64,000 bases of DNA from positions 8,589,927 to 8,653,926 of the forward strand of contig OZ004582.1 in assembly GCA_963924555.1 (NCBI GenBank), in the 5' to 3' direction. This document shows, one piece after another, positions 52,568 through 62,502 of this stretch. A program made the position numbers and the translations under genes. This stretch comes from Crambe crambe (Eukaryota > Porifera > Demospongiae > Poecilosclerida > Crambeidae). Each line of letters opens with the position of its first letter. Positions within the stretch are counted from its first letter, which is position 1. The notes beneath the pieces were generated by a model. The model did no database searches and had not been told where the DNA came from. It was given only the letters and a program-made list of their open reading frames with translations.

Positions 52568-53692
52568 ATGTCGGTAGAAGGTAGCCCTACGGATCCTAAA
52601 AGAATTGAAGGTCGCAGCGAAGACAACCGGCCAAGAGAATTCTTCTGGGACAGCATCACTATTTATATATTTGGAGTGATCCTAGCGTTGGCTGGTCTTG
52701 ATGCTCTCACCGAGTTCATTCGGGGCAGCAGTATAGCCTGTATAGTGAGTGGACAGGATGTAACAGCTGAATTCATCAATGGATACTGTTCTGGAAGCCT
52801 TTCATCATCTCAATTCTTCCCTGCCTTTATCGTTGTCCATGGCATCCTAATTGCTCTACCACATTACTTATGGTCCAATCACTATGGAGGCAATTTTGAG
52901 TACTTTTTCTCACAAGTCCGTGAAATGGACCGAATCAGGAGTGAAGAAACTGGACAATTCTCCAAGAAAAACTACATAATCGTGGAGCAGCTTCGACAGG
53001 TCTTTACCACCTACAAGCAGAACTGGATGTTCATCCTCTACGTTCTCAAACTGATTCTCCAACTTGTCATAACCCTGATCGGTTTCTTCACAGCTATTTT
53101 TTTCTTTACTGATTTTAATGTTGTCTTTCGTTGCCCACAAAACTTTGACAATGCTACTCAAGGGTTAACAGATCCCTTGTGGCCTTTAGACCATCAAGTT
53201 ACCTGCGTATTCACCTCAATGAGACTCTTTGAGACCATCCGAATTGCTGATCTGATTTTGCTTGCTCTCCTCATCTTCTGTTTCATCTGGTCCCTCGTGT
53301 GGTGTGGAAGTACCCATCCCACTGAATTGGGCACGAATCACGTCGCCTCCTTCTGTTTTGAGTCAGCAATGTCTCCAGTTCACTACATCCCTAAATTCCC
53401 CCTGATATTTTGCTCTCACAATCTCAAAAGACTCTTTCGTGCCTTGTTCACCAGTATCCCATTTTGTGGGTCGGGACCACACATTGCAACTAATCTGGAT
53501 TTTCTGGTTTTGCGGCTATTTCGAACAGACAGTGGACAGGGTTTCATCTTCCGTGAGATGCAGGTTCTACACATGATCAAACAGTACAATAACGATGATC
53601 AAAGAAGAGCCAATTTGCACAGGGTGCAGCAAAAGTTGAAGAAAATGGAAGATGGAGGTAAGTTAAATTGTAACTGCAGAGAACATACCTAA
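52568..53692 (+). CDS. Four-transmembrane innexin/pannexin/LRRC8-like channel protein
   Basis: The frame gives 374 residues. Hydrophobic segments lie at about 28-48, 82-102, 152-181 and 224-246. The two putative extracellular loops each carry two cysteines (C58 and C74; C189 and C213), the innexin/pannexin pattern; LRRC8 loops carry more. FFPAFIVVHGILIALPHYLW resembles the second-helix entry of pannexins and LRRC8, and the segment from LDFLVLRLF to MQVLHMIKQYN resembles their post-TM4 region. No leucine-rich repeats follow. A strong donor (GGAG then GTAAGT at about 53660) suggests a further exon, so the true C-terminus may differ. Likely a plasma-membrane large-pore channel subunit (inference). 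Confidence 0.7.
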   Translation: MSVEGSPTDPKRIEGRSEDNRPREFFWDSITIYIFGVILALAGLDALTEFIRGSSIACIVSGQDVTAEFINGYCSGSLSSSQFFPAFIVVHGILIALPHYLWSNHYGGNFEYFFSQVREMDRIRSEETGQFSKKNYIIVEQLRQVFTTYKQNWMFILYVLKLILQLVITLIGFFTAIFFFTDFNVVFRCPQNFDNATQGLTDPLWPLDHQVTCVFTSMRLFETIRIADLILLALLIFCFIWSLVWCGSTHPTELGTNHVASFCFESAMSPVHYIPKFPLIFCSHNLKRLFRALFTSIPFCGSGPHIATNLDFLVLRLFRTDSGQGFIFREMQVLHMIKQYNNDDQRRANLHRVQQKLKKMEDGGKLNCNCREHT

Positions 53693-56126
53693 CAGTGTTC
53701 CCAAATGATAGAATAAAAAGGCAAGCTTATAGATTTCTACAGTATATTTTGTGTCATTGTTGATTGTTAGGCTATAGGCTTAGGTGCTTTGTGGCAGCTT
53801 CTATGTAGCTATGCAGCAGCCTGCCACTTATATAACTCAACTCATACTTCAGTATAACAAAGGTTCTTTCCAGAACTAGAGTGGAACTCCTCGATATGAC
53901 CAAATTAATAGCCACCTTGCATGAACTTGCAATTCATCCTTGAAATGAGCACATCATGTATCTTAATTGCTTCCACACATTAGAGCTTCAAAAAGTGTCC
54001 ACATTTCAGCAGTTCCACTCTAGTATTATATGAATAGAGCTATCTGAGCTGCATGGCCACTGTGGATAATAGCTACATATTACACCTTCCCATCTTGCTG
54101 TCTGTAATCATTTTGAAGAAACTCCCCCTCCTCCTCTGCCCGTATATAGCAGCACGGCGTAATTAACTGGCTACATACCATATCACAGTTCAAGTATCAC
54201 TATACAGAGAGATCTAGAAATATAAGACCATTTGAATGTGTGCGATAAATGAGTGTGGTACGTGGTGTTTTGTCTAGTGCGAGTTCGAACATCTTAGGTT
54301 TGTGTGTAACTGAGAATAGCTTTTTTTGATTAAAAGCTTCAATTCATCCGGCATCATGTAACATTTGCGGGTCGGGTAGATGTATTAGACATCTCATAAG
54401 AGTTCCTTTAATGGAGTATATCAACGATTTAGCTACATGGATACAATATTATGTAAGTACAGCTAAAGGGATTTAGTATGGCTGCAATATATAGAGTGAC
54501 TAGAGTACCTCTGCACTGACAAAGAATCTAGATTGTCATTAAGCTACTGTTGTATTATAGCTAGCCAGTATCCACATGCAGATAAGACTGGAGACAGCTA
54601 CAATACACGTACAGTATATAGCTGGCAAACATTCTGGGGCCTTAGATTATCATGTATATAATTGTAGCTAATATCCTTGGCTTTATCATTGAAGATTAGA
54701 GCTTCCAATAAAGCAGTTTATCTGTGTGGCTGTAACTAAAGAACATTTGCACTCATTTTAATTTTATCTTTCGCCTATGGAGAAAGAATCTTTCTATGAA
54801 GCAACAAATTTATCACTCTCATTCTAGTCTCTCTGTTATTCAGCATGCCCTCTTTGGTCCATGAATGCATAATCATGCAACCTTTTACATTTGTTGTACA
54901 CTGATGAGGAACTTAGAAGAGTGATAAATTGCAAGCCGCATTCAGCAAACGTGTGATCTGACAAATGAAGATATCATGTACTGAATACCAACTGAAGAGT
55001 TGAGAACAGCAAAACTGATGTCTTACAGCATGCACTATAACTACCTAGCCATAGGAATGAGACCTATTCAACATGTAGGGAAGTAGACATACGTATAATC
55101 TATAAATGAAATTCGTCTATTAGCTGTCAGGATCAGTGCAATTTAGACTGACTTTTGAAATAAAGACACCTTTCTAATCAGGCCAGTCCCAAATAGTGAG
55201 GATGTTCAGCTATTGATTTGTGAGTATTAAGCTATTACACTGTATGCTGTTTATCTGAAGGAGTGTTTGAAGGAATGGGTTAAAGATCTATAGCAATTGG
55301 TATAAATAAATCACCAAGCATATAAATTAATTGACCCATCAAATAATAATACCATGTATTGTGTCGAGGTAATTACTTGACTCCATTTAGTTGCTTTCAG
55401 GCTATTTTCTTTTCCTGAGCTTTATGGAAAGTCATATCTCTTCATCATCATCTCTATACCCCTTAAGGGTGGTTTACCCGGCAACTTGGCAGAATAGCAT
55501 AATACAAATGCCAAGGAGCTTATAAAAATGGTTGCTATCGCTATTTGTTGTCATAGACAGCATTCAGTCTTGGTAATTGTATTGTTAGCTAATGTGCATG
55601 TCACTATGGCTACTGCTAATTGTTTGACCATGACTTTCGTTGCTCCTAGCCAGACTTGTATCATAAACACGCCATTTATATACAAGCCATTGGACTTTCA
55701 TGTGAAGTGAAAGCTCCATAAGGAAACTATGATGATCTTCTGGCATGTAGCTATACGTGGAAATAATGTACAGTGGATTCAGGAATGGGGAGATGGTGAT
55801 CTCTTTGGGGAGCTGGAATAGGTGCTGCTATTTTGACATCGGGTGGTGGTAGAAAGGTGGTCTTGTCTGGTCTGGATGAGTAATTTTGCTTTTGGGCACC
55901 CCTAGAAATGTACTTCAATCTAGTCAAACCTGAACAGTGTCCAGGAGAAGTATAATAGAAGTGACATGATGCTCATTTGAGTCCAGAATACATTAGATTA
56001 ATATCAATTCATGCATGTTTACCAACTTGCTAATCATTATCATTAGCTACTCATAACCGACACATGAAATAACTTTCCCGAATAAGGCTATCTATAGACC
56101 TCGTCTTCAAGCTTCTTTTATTAAAT
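53693..56126. other. 2.4-kb region with no recognisable exon
   Basis: Scattered short ORFs only. A stretch near 55930-55955 (AACAGTGTCCAGGAGAAGTA) is repeated near 61358, upstream of the second TRIM copy, showing that the TRIM duplication includes 5' flank. Confidence 0.5.
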
Positions 56127-58232
56127 ATGGCTGAGGATACCATCAAGGAACTTGAGGAACAGCTCAAATGTGCCATCTGTCTGGACACCTATACTGACCC
56201 TAAGCTTCTCCAGTGCTTCCATATCTACTGCAGGCAATGCCTTGTGAAACTCGTGGTCAGAGACCAGCAGGGACAATTCATCCTGACTTGCCCAACCTGT
56301 CGTCAGGCCACATCTGTTTCAGCCAATGGAGTGGCAGGCCTCCAGTCAGCATTTCAAGTCAACCACCTCTTAGAGATCTTGGAAAAGCACAAGAAGGCTA
56401 AAGATACAGCAGCCAGTCAGGAGAGGGCAGAGAGTGTCAGGACACAAACCATTCCATCAAAGAAGGTCAATGTCAACTGTTTAGAACACACAGACAAAGA
56501 ACGAGAGCTTTACTGTGAAACATGTAGTGATCTGATTTGTATAAAATGTGCCATTAAAGGAGGCAAGCATCAAATTCACGATCACTATTTGTTGGATGAG
56601 GCATTTGAGAGGTACAAGGAAGAGATTTCACCATCACTTGAGCCACTGGAGGGGAAACTGGTGGCTGTCAAGGAAGCACTGGCACAGTTGGATAAGCGTT
56701 GTGGGAAGATATCCAACCACCGAGTAGCCATTGAAGCCAACATACACAACACCATTGGGCGACTCCACAAAATCCTTGATGTTAGGAAGACCGAGCTTAT
56801 CAGCCAGCTACATAAAATGACACAAAGAAAGTTGAAAGACCTTGCCATTCAGAGGGACAAGATGGAGACCATCCTGGCACAGCTGAGCAGCTGTCTGGAC
56901 TTTGTCGGGGAAAGCTTGAAGACGGGGAATCAGGGAGAAGTGCTGATGATGAAGACAAATATAGTGAACCAAGTGAAGGAACTGACCTCACCTTTCCAAC
57001 CAGGTATACTTGAGCCTAGTGAAGAAGCTGACATGGAGTTTTCAGTTTTGCAAGATCTTATTGCCAAGTGTCAGAACTATGGACAAATACTCTCATCAGG
57101 GTCACCCGATCTATCGAAATGCCAGGCCGCAGGTAAAGGTTTGGAGGAAGCAGTGGTTGGAGAGAAGTCTACTGGTGTTGTGGAAGCTGTTAACCTTGAG
57201 GGCAAGTCGTGCGTGAAGTCGATCAGTTCGTTGCAGTGTGAGCTTGTGTCTTTGATAACAGGTGCCACTGAGAGAGGCAATGTTGAACATAAAGGACAGA
57301 ACCGATACGAGATCAGTTACTGCCCCACCATCAAGGGGAAGCACCAGCTACACATCAAAGTTGAGGACACACACATCAGAGGAAGTCCATTTAGTGTAAG
57401 GGTGAAGTTGCCAGTCAAGAAGTTAGGCACTCCTATCCTGACAATTGATGTTGTGAATAGACCAAGGGGAGTGGTAATCAACCAGAGGGAGGAGGTGGTG
57501 GTTACGGAGTATGATTGTGTTTCAGTGTTTAGTCCCAGTGGTAAGAAGCTTCAATCATTTGGCTCTCGTGGTTCTGGTCAAGGACGGTTAAAGTTCCCTT
57601 GGGGAGTGGCAGTGGATGGTGAGGGTAATATCTTTGTGGTAGATAATGACGATCATTGCATACAGAAATTCACAGCAAGTGGTCAGTTCCTCTGTGCAGT
57701 GGGTACACAAGGTAAAGGACCTCTGCAGTTCCATCACCCTATATACATTGCATTCAATACTACTAATAATAAGATATATGTCACGGATAATGTAAATGTT
57801 CGTGTTCAAGTTCTGAACTCTGACCTTACATTCTCAAACACCTTTGGGAGGAAAGGCAATGGCAGTGGTCAGTTTCGTGGCATACGTGGTATAGCCTGTG
57901 ACAACACCGGGAATGTGTATGTGGTTGATGGTGACAACCATCGTATCCAAGTCTTCACAGCTGATGGGAAGTTTTCGAGGATGTTTGGTTGTGGTAGATG
58001 GGAACTCAGGGATCCTTGTGGCATTGCTATTGACAGTAATGATGTTGTGTATGTCAGTGAGTTTAGTAATGATCGTGTTTCCATGTTCACCTCCAAGGGT
58101 CAATTCATATCATCATTTGGCGTAGAGGGGGTGGATCCAGGAGAGTTTAAGTCTCCCTGGGGTGTGGCAGTGGATAGCTGTGGAGTGGTGTATGTGTGTG
58201 ACACTCTTAATAACCGTATTCAAGTGTTTTAA
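56127..58232 (+). CDS. TRIM-NHL protein (TRIM2/3/71 type), 701 aa, single exon, intact
   Basis: RING finger C3HC4 at C15, C18, C30, H32, C35, C38, C55 and C58. A B-box 2 starts at C118 (CLEH, CETC, CIKC and HxxxH spacing), followed by a helical coiled-coil region (about 160-320), a filamin-type immunoglobulin repeat (about 340-425, ending HIRGSPFSVRV), and six NHL repeats (about 440-701), each with a GVAVD..G.I.V.D..N.R.Q.F pattern. The family acts as RING-type E3 ubiquitin ligases and, for some members, RNA-binding regulators through the NHL propeller. The absence of introns next to intron-rich genes suggests an origin by retrocopy or an intronless lineage (inference). A decayed tandem copy starts at 62503. 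Confidence 0.92.
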   Translation: MAEDTIKELEEQLKCAICLDTYTDPKLLQCFHIYCRQCLVKLVVRDQQGQFILTCPTCRQATSVSANGVAGLQSAFQVNHLLEILEKHKKAKDTAASQERAESVRTQTIPSKKVNVNCLEHTDKERELYCETCSDLICIKCAIKGGKHQIHDHYLLDEAFERYKEEISPSLEPLEGKLVAVKEALAQLDKRCGKISNHRVAIEANIHNTIGRLHKILDVRKTELISQLHKMTQRKLKDLAIQRDKMETILAQLSSCLDFVGESLKTGNQGEVLMMKTNIVNQVKELTSPFQPGILEPSEEADMEFSVLQDLIAKCQNYGQILSSGSPDLSKCQAAGKGLEEAVVGEKSTGVVEAVNLEGKSCVKSISSLQCELVSLITGATERGNVEHKGQNRYEISYCPTIKGKHQLHIKVEDTHIRGSPFSVRVKLPVKKLGTPILTIDVVNRPRGVVINQREEVVVTEYDCVSVFSPSGKKLQSFGSRGSGQGRLKFPWGVAVDGEGNIFVVDNDDHCIQKFTASGQFLCAVGTQGKGPLQFHHPIYIAFNTTNNKIYVTDNVNVRVQVLNSDLTFSNTFGRKGNGSGQFRGIRGIACDNTGNVYVVDGDNHRIQVFTADGKFSRMFGCGRWELRDPCGIAIDSNDVVYVSEFSNDRVSMFTSKGQFISSFGVEGVDPGEFKSPWGVAVDSCGVVYVCDTLNNRIQVF

Positions 58233-58593
58233 TTACTTTTATACTATTTATATCATCTGCTGCTCTTTGGGAATTTGTGTGTTGTGAGGAAGTATGTATG
58301 TATTGTATTACATCAACTCATAGTTACATAGATAGCTACCTTAGTTTTTAAATCAAATTTATGATTAAAACTTTGAAAATTGATCAGTATAGCATGGTAG
58401 CTTGAATGTATCAAACTCCACGAGAATTAACAACTGGCCATCACATTCTCACTTAGCTATCATTTACATCAAAAAATTTAAAACGTTGAAATGGAATGAA
58501 AAAAAAAAAAAGATCCTTACCAGTGAGAGATGTCACTTATAGTAATTGCATTGGTAATCTACTGTACTACAAAATGTCATTCATTATTTGTAG

Positions 58594-60815
58594 ATGTCAT
58601 AACAAGTTTCAATGTGCAAGGACACCATCAGGACCTGGGCTGGAACTTCACCAAAGAAGCTGGCGTTAAAGGAGTCTATGACACAAGTATAGCACCTTTA
58701 AAGTCCAATGAAACACTAGTAAGTCTTTTGTAATGTATTGTAGTTGAGCATTAACATCATACATCCTATCTTAGGTAGTTACCATGGCAATGGTAGCTAC
58801 ATATATAGCTAACTACTATTGGTGCACACCTTGTCTACTACTAAACTCTGCACTGAAATTGCCACCATCAGTGTAGTAAAGATATTACTCCATAGCTACC
58901 AGTCTTCATGCTATTACTATGGAGTTTGAGCATAAATGGAGGAAATTAGCTAGTTTGGTTGATAATGAAATACTCTGTGTTCTGTTTCTAACTCCATTAG
59001 AATGGCATGAATAGCGACTGAAAAAAATTCTACTTGAAATGGGACCACTAGCTATTTCCCAAAATGCATTGTTAGCTATGTAACGATTTTTTAAAAGGTT
59101 CTTCCTGATTCTCTGAGAGGTGTCATTTTGGGTTTTTCCTCACTCACCGCTGTCCACAAACGTGCTGTCTTTGTCACTTTTGGTTCTACGTCCCTCGGCA
59201 TTCCAAGTGCTCTCACTAGAGTTTTTACAAAGGTGATTATTTCAGCATTTTCTAGGCATACCATATAGTTACCTAAACCAGGATTTCAAAAAGAGTATCA
59301 GTGTGTGGGCGTCTTTATTTCAGGGGTGAAATGCTAGTAATATGGGGCACAATCAAAGTCTCCCGAACCAATTATCAGATTCAGGGGATCCATGCACATC
59401 GAGCCTCAAGGGGTTTTCCACTAATAATCTACTTTTGCCTTCTCCAGGTGGGTGTGCTGAACTTTAACCCCCACTTCACTCAGAAAGGCGACAATGATTA
59501 CTTCTTTCGACCAACATTTTACTGCTCGGATATAATAGAACTCGACTTCCCTGAGGATATTCTGGCAGCTGAACATGCTGCCTCTAATGATGTATGAATA
59601 TTAATTTGGCTACTTACCTCCTTAATGTATAAGATAATAATTAGCTATGAGATTTCTTTTATAATTTAGTTTCCGACTGGCCTTGAGAAGCTATTTACAT
59701 CAAAAGTTAGCACAATTGATTATATGGTCATTGGACCTGTTGAAAACTCCCTTCATTTATCAACTGGTGAGTATCTATAGCAACGGATTAATTTTAGCTG
59801 AATAATAAGAGTGGTGTCTCATTGGAAAACAAATCCTCTTGAACATGAGGACAGTTCTCCAGACCAACCTTATCACTTATCATTAGAACCTTTTTTCCCC
59901 CTTTTCATCCATAAAAATGGAAAAGCAGCCAGCAAGACTAACTCTACACTGACTACACACTAACAGTAGCTACATCATGTATGTTAGCCAGCTTTTTTAA
60001 TTCAACCTTTCTCCTTATCCATAGTCTCAATGTCCCTAATGAAGATGGTTTCTGACAGGTTCACAAGTGATAGTGTCCTTCTCACCGTGTATCCAAAGGA
60101 AGTGTCGGCTAAAAACACCGGTGGAGAGTTCCACCGCTACACCCCTCCAAAGAAATAGTAAGTCAAGATTCATTATTGAATTTATATAGTGTGGATTGGA
60201 TTATAGATGGTAGTTAAACACATTGCGATTGTTTGGATTGAGATAAGCATTTTGGTAGTTCTATATAGTTCTATATAGCTACTGTCCCCAAAATGCCTGA
60301 AGCTCTGTGCATTTCCAGGGCAGAATACAGTGGAACCTCCGAGTAAGGGACACTTTGGGATCAGTCACTTTATCCTTTGTAGAGAGGTTGTCCTTTCTCA
60401 GAGGTTAAAAATGTACTGGAAAGGGGCCCAAAAGAGCGTTCTCTGTCTGGAGATCGTTCTTTTCTTAGAGGGTCCTTTATCGGAGGGTTCCACTGTATAC
60501 CATCTTTCATTTTTTTATAGTTTTCAGTCATATGCCCAGACGGTCAGCCTGTCTGCCTCAGAACAGAAATGGCCTCCGAAGAAAGAGAACAGTGATACGA
60601 CCAGTTCCCCACCCGTGAAGCGTGACCACTTTGAATTCAACCTCTCTTGCGGGGAGTCGGAGGGCGTATTTGAGTTCCAACTCTTCAAGTACGTTGATCC
60701 TTCCTCCCAGCCACAGCAGGAGAGGCCTCCAGAGGTGGAGATAGGATCAGCAGAGCCAATGCCTGATAAAAACACCTCCACTGGTCATCAAGTGGTGGAC
60801 ATTCCAGCTGTCTGA
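58594..60815 (+). CDS. Unrecognised six-exon gene
   Basis: Six exons join in phase: 58594-58718, 59098-59232, 59448-59591, 59670-59766, 60025-60157 and 60521-60815. They encode about 309 residues ending VVDIPAV. An ATG at 58530 is in frame with the first exon (MSLIVIALVIYCTTKCHSLF, which could be a signal peptide or translated intron), so the true 5' end is uncertain. Visible segments are ILGFSSLTAVHKRAVFVTFG, YFFRPTFYCSDIIELDFPED and SMSLMKMVSDRFTSD; the end is Ser/Pro/Lys-rich and low-complexity. No transmembrane segment or catalytic motif is evident. The first acceptor is phase 1, matching the unpaired donor of the channel gene at about 53660, so the two could be one gene with the TRIM gene nested in its intron; this is untested. 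Confidence 0.6.
60328..60495. mobile_element. MITE with CAGTGGAACC termini in the last intron of the 58594 gene
   Basis: The left end CAGTGGAACCTCC and right end GGAGGGTTCCACTG are inverted; TA lies on both sides. The body shares ACACTTTGGGATCAG and GGAAAGGGGCCCAAAAG with 61091-61260 and 50779-50904. It ends 25 bases before the exon 6 acceptor, so it abuts the splice-site tract. Confidence 0.75.
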
Positions 60816-61090
60816 ACTTAGCAATTTTTTTTAAAGAGCTAGTTAGTAACTTATAACTTATTTTTAATGTCAGCCAGCCATTTAAAACATACTAATACAC
60901 TCAGCTAGTTGCTATATCGACAATTTGTACATGCTATTTATAGTACACTTCATTTTTTTAAATGTTTGTAGCTTTATAGAAACTGATGGATTAATAATTA
61001 GCAAGAAACAAAACCACACACGTGTACACCTGTCATGTCATCAGCTGATTCTATAAAAATATGAAGAAAAAAAGGAGCGGTGTCATAAAA

Positions 61091-61260
61091 CAGTGGAACC
61101 TTCAATAAAGGATCCTCCAAGAGAAAAGAACGACCTCCCAACAAAGGACACTCTCTTTTTGGCCCCTTTCCCATAGCATTGGTACATTTTAACCTCCGAG
61201 AAAAGGACCAAAGGACAAAGTGGCTGATCCCAAAGTGTCCTTTACTCGGAGGTTTCACTG
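61091..61260. mobile_element. MITE with CAGTGGAACC termini, opposite orientation
   Basis: The left end CAGTGGAACC and right end GGTTTCACTG are inverted with a mismatch. The body is the reverse complement of the element at 60328-60495. Confidence 0.7.
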
Positions 61261-61740
61261 CAGACCTATGACACTATGTTATTAGCTAAGTGTTCTGCTA
61301 TGAAAACTTGATATAAATTGTGAATTTTATTCTTCAATCTAGTCAACCTGTCATTGAACAGTGTCCAGGAGAAGTATATTGGCTGCTAAGATTTTTCTGT
61401 TCATCTAACCCCACATGCTAGATCAGTTAGCTATAAAGCAATGTTAGAGCCTCTATGGACACCCCCTTATGAATGGGGAAAATGAAGAATTCATTTTGGA
61501 ACCTGATCGAAGAATCACCACAATCTGCTGTTCCGGGACCTGACCACTAGTAGTGCTGCCTCTTGATCAGGCTGTGGGGAGCTATGGAGAAGAATGTGGT
61601 ACCCTCTCCAGGGAGGAGCCAGATAACTCAAGCACTCACCATTCGACACAGAACAGCAGCTGTATGGTGCTCAAGAATACAACATAGCTACCAGTAACCA
61701 CTATCATTTATAATACTGTCTTACCACTAAGAGTGAGTGT

Positions 61741-62397
61741 CAGGGCTGGATCCAGGGGTGGGGTTGAGGGGGTTGCAACCCCCCCTTTCCCCCAAGCTAT
61801 TATAAAATGAAAATGCGATTTGACCATGCCTACTTGCTTAGCCATGTCTATTTTCCTTTGTTTCTCCTCTAAAGTAGTGTAATTAGAAGAGAGAACATGT
61901 TACATGTGTGGGCTAACTAAACTAGGAACTAATGCGGTTACTATATCATCTAAGGCTACGGTCAAAGAAAGAAATAATTTATGTATACATGACACATCCA
62001 TTTTTGCTCTCACTTTCAAGGTCACACATTGGATAACTTGGTGCATACTAACTGTGATTTCCTTTTACGATCACACCTGTGATCATGCACGTGTCACTTC
62101 AAAGATATCTTTTGGAGAACTCAGTGCATACCAATTGTGAAATCACACCTGTGACCTTGCACGTGTCACTTCAAAGATATCTTTTGGAGCACTTTGGCTT
62201 ACATTTTCAAGGTCACACATTAGATAACTCAGTGATTTGAGGTGTGACCTTGGATGTGTCAATGCCCATAGTGGTAGCCTGCCAGTGAAGCCAACATATA
62301 AATAACTATGCTCTTTCTTGCACCTTTCCTCATGGTCCAGTGTTTGTGCTCCTAGTCCTGCAACCCCCACCTATCAAAAATCCTGGATCCAGCCCTG
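61741..62397. mobile_element. Non-autonomous element with CAGGGCTGGATCCAGG termini
   Basis: CAGGGCTGGATCCAGG (61741-61756) and its exact inverse (62382-62397) bound about 660 bases. AGTGT precedes the left end and follows the right end, a candidate 5-base target duplication. The CAGGG tip is common in hAT elements. Inside are two direct copies of a segment with CACGTGTCACTTCAAAGATA (near 62091 and 62160). No transposase. It sits in the upstream flank of the TRIM pseudogene and is absent from the intact copy. Confidence 0.75.
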
Positions 62398-62502
62398 AGT
62401 GTATTCATTGGAATATACCTTTACCAAATAAAGCTATCATAATTATATGCATATAGACCTCACACAAAGTAGCCCTGAAAAAGTTCAAGCTTCTTGTCAA
62501 GT

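Larger units (their letters stand above)
60816..62502. other. Intergenic region between the 58594 gene and the TRIM pseudogene
   Basis: Holds two mobile elements (61091-61260 and 61741-62397) and a diverged copy of the intact TRIM gene's 5' flank; no gene seen. Confidence 0.55.

Noticed and set aside
55528-55710. 60-residue ORF with a hydrophobic start
   Set aside because: No conserved pattern, isolated, and typical of chance ORFs in AT-rich DNA.
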